From assembly GCA_014763835.1 (NCBI GenBank), contig JACXUQ010000067.1, forward strand, positions 1 to 6,920: a DNA stretch of 6,920 nt. The letters run 5' to 3'. Shown here in pieces: positions 6,259 through 6,920 of this stretch. Position 1 is the first letter of the stretch. Every line of letters starts with the position of its first letter. A program made the translations under genes and the position numbers. Under the pieces are notes generated by a model that saw only the letters and a list, made by a program, of their open reading frames with translations, did not search any database and was not told the origin of the DNA. This DNA comes from Thiotrichales bacterium. GTDB lineage: Bacteria > Pseudomonadota > Gammaproteobacteria > Thiomicrospirales > Thiomicrospiraceae.

Positions 6259-6762
6259 TCACACTTTATCCACAGCTTGTTCCACAACCAATCCAAGTGA
6301 TATGAAATCGCCCCATCGCTGTTTGGGAATCGCCGCTGCAAAGACCGGCAAACCGAGTTGCCGCAAATAGACCAGACGGTGCCTGCCCTGCAAAATCCGC
6401 AGCAAACCATTCTCCGAAAACTCCGCGTGAAAACAGACGGCGGGAATTTCATCGCTAACGCCATGCTGCGCAACCCAACGGGCTATTTTGGAGCGGTGAG
6501 ACTCGATTTCTGCTATATAGGCCGCTTCATCCGCGCAACAGGACATTGGAAATTGCGAAAGATCATCCGGTACATAGTTACAACGATCCTGCCGCCAATA
6601 GGCATCCCATTTGGCCATATCCAGCAGACAGTGCACATATTCTTGTCCGGGCAACCTGTCGCCGCTTTCCAAAAAATGGACGGTTAATGATTTATCCGCC
6701 ACCTTCGCGACAAAACCCCATAAGATCTTGCCGTCCTGTTGTGTTCTTATCCATCGCATCAT
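6259..6762 (-). CDS. Hypothetical protein with a ParB/sulfiredoxin-like GRHRL motif
   Basis: I do not recognise the family. From the ATG at 6762 the product is 167 residues, soluble, with no signal peptide or membrane span. Its C-terminal third reads GLLRILQGRHRLVYLRQLG (119-137) then LPVFAAAIPK, which resembles the strand-GRHR-helix-strand core of ParB/sulfiredoxin-like domains (typically DGRHRL..L..LG...VPV.V). This is a motif-level resemblance only; the usual Asp before GRHR is Gln here. The N-terminal half is rich in Trp, Cys and acidic residues (KWDAYWRQD, MSCCADE). The frame stays open upstream to a TTG at 6798, but that lies inside the tRNA-Ser terminator hairpin and adds a hydrophobic stretch encoded by the T tract, so the tandem ATGs at 6762 and 6759 are preferred. 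No Shine-Dalgarno is visible. It is convergent with the DUF2062 gene (34-base gap) and lies directly downstream of tRNA-Ser. Confidence 0.7.
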   Translation of the reverse strand: MMRWIRTQQDGKILWGFVAKVADKSLTVHFLESGDRLPGQEYVHCLLDMAKWDAYWRQDRCNYVPDDLSQFPMSCCADEAAYIAEIESHRSKIARWVAQHGVSDEIPAVCFHAEFSENGLLRILQGRHRLVYLRQLGLPVFAAAIPKQRWGDFISLGLVVEQAVDKV

Positions 6763-6780
6763 GACAAAAATCGCAGATAT

Positions 6781-6815
6781 AAAAAAACCCGCAATCAATT
6801 GCTCGATTGCGGGTT
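6781..6815 (-). terminator. Intrinsic terminator of tRNA-Ser
   Basis: On the minus strand AACCCGCAATC (6815-6805) pairs perfectly with GATTGCGGGTT (6796-6786) around an 8-base loop, and the stem runs into a T tract (6787-6781). The 11-bp stem lies 10 bases past the encoded CCA of the tRNA. It is a strong terminator for the tRNA transcript and separates it from the downstream hypothetical gene. Confidence 0.93.
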
Positions 6816-6825
6816 CTAAGAATAA

Positions 6826-6916
6826 TGGCGGTGGACTAGGGATTCGAACCCCAGGTAGGCTATTAACCTACAACGGTTTTCAAGACCGCCGCCTTCAACC
6901 ACTCAGCCAGTCCACC
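6826..6916 (-). tRNA. tRNA-Ser (anticodon UGA), with encoded CCA
   Basis: The minus-strand sequence folds as a class II tRNA of 91 nt. The 7-bp acceptor stem GGTGGAC (6916-6910) pairs with GTCCACC (6836-6830), followed by discriminator G and an encoded CCA (6828-6826). The anticodon loop CTTGAAA holds TGA at 6882-6880, so it reads UCA and, by wobble, other UCN serine codons. A long variable arm, GTAGG-TTAATAG-CCTAC, is the serine identity feature. The T arm contains GGTTCGAATCC. The discriminator G and the D-arm GGCTGAGTGGTTGAAGG also match E. coli tRNA-Ser(UGA). An intrinsic terminator follows within 11 bases. Confidence 0.98.
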
Positions 6917-6920
6917 TTTG

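Noticed and set aside
6251..6270. Perfect 6-bp inverted repeat GATAAA / TTTATC between the convergent DUF2062 and hypothetical genes, considered as a terminator.
   Set aside because: The stem is short and AT-rich with no T tract, and it overlaps the 3' end of the minus-strand gene.
6259..6798. Longer version of the hypothetical gene starting at TTG 6798.
   Set aside because: The start would lie inside the tRNA-Ser terminator hairpin and the extra 12 residues are encoded by the hairpin arm and T tract; they are hydrophobic by composition, not a credible signal peptide.
1..6920. Search by eye for CRISPR repeats, insertion sequences, toxin-antitoxin pairs, defence genes, riboswitches and att repeats.
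   Set aside because: Nothing met a supportable standard; the window is almost fully occupied by housekeeping genes with short gaps, and no gap over 300 bases exists.

Overview
This window carries bacterial, chromosomal, mostly housekeeping sequence. Best guess is a gammaproteobacterium. The evidence is a YfcM/EpmC-type EF-P hydroxylase, an Mpl murein-recycling ligase and a two-HRDC ribonuclease D, all recognisable against their E. coli counterparts. An autotrophic or methylotrophic, sulfur-oxidiser-like lineage is possible, because the phosphofructokinase looks PPi-type rather than like E. coli PfkA. That placement is inference, and genus cannot be read from the sequence.

Layout. Positions 1-975 (+) hold the 3' three quarters of hemL (tetrapyrrole synthesis), closed by a clear intrinsic terminator at 1012-1039. 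epmC (EF-P lysine hydroxylase, + strand) follows only 19 bases later. It converges on a minus-strand pair read leftward from about 3073: mpl (cell-wall recycling), then a 26-codon predicted membrane microprotein that starts 2 bases after the mpl stop and has its own Shine-Dalgarno inside the mpl 3' end. Divergent from mpl, across a 64-base gap, is rnd (RNase D, + strand). Next comes a promoter-like gap with a perfect TATAAT, then a two-gene unit on +: a PPi-type phosphofructokinase and a DUF2062 membrane protein 15 bases behind it. On the minus strand at the right edge are tRNA-Ser(UGA) with encoded CCA, its strong intrinsic terminator, and immediately downstream an unrecognised gene of about 167 codons whose C-terminal half has a ParB/sulfiredoxin-like GRHRL motif.

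How the genes relate. Apart from mpl plus microprotein and pfk plus DUF2062, these look like independent units of core metabolism, translation and RNA processing, not one system. I see no CRISPR array, transposon, prophage gene, toxin-antitoxin pair or defence cluster. The points most worth a second look are the unannotated microprotein, the mixed active-site signature of the phosphofructokinase (Gly at the ATP/PPi switch position but Lys in PKTIDND, with Asn for the usual Asp), the orphan gene squeezed against the tRNA-Ser terminator, and the absence of a Shine-Dalgarno in front of rnd.
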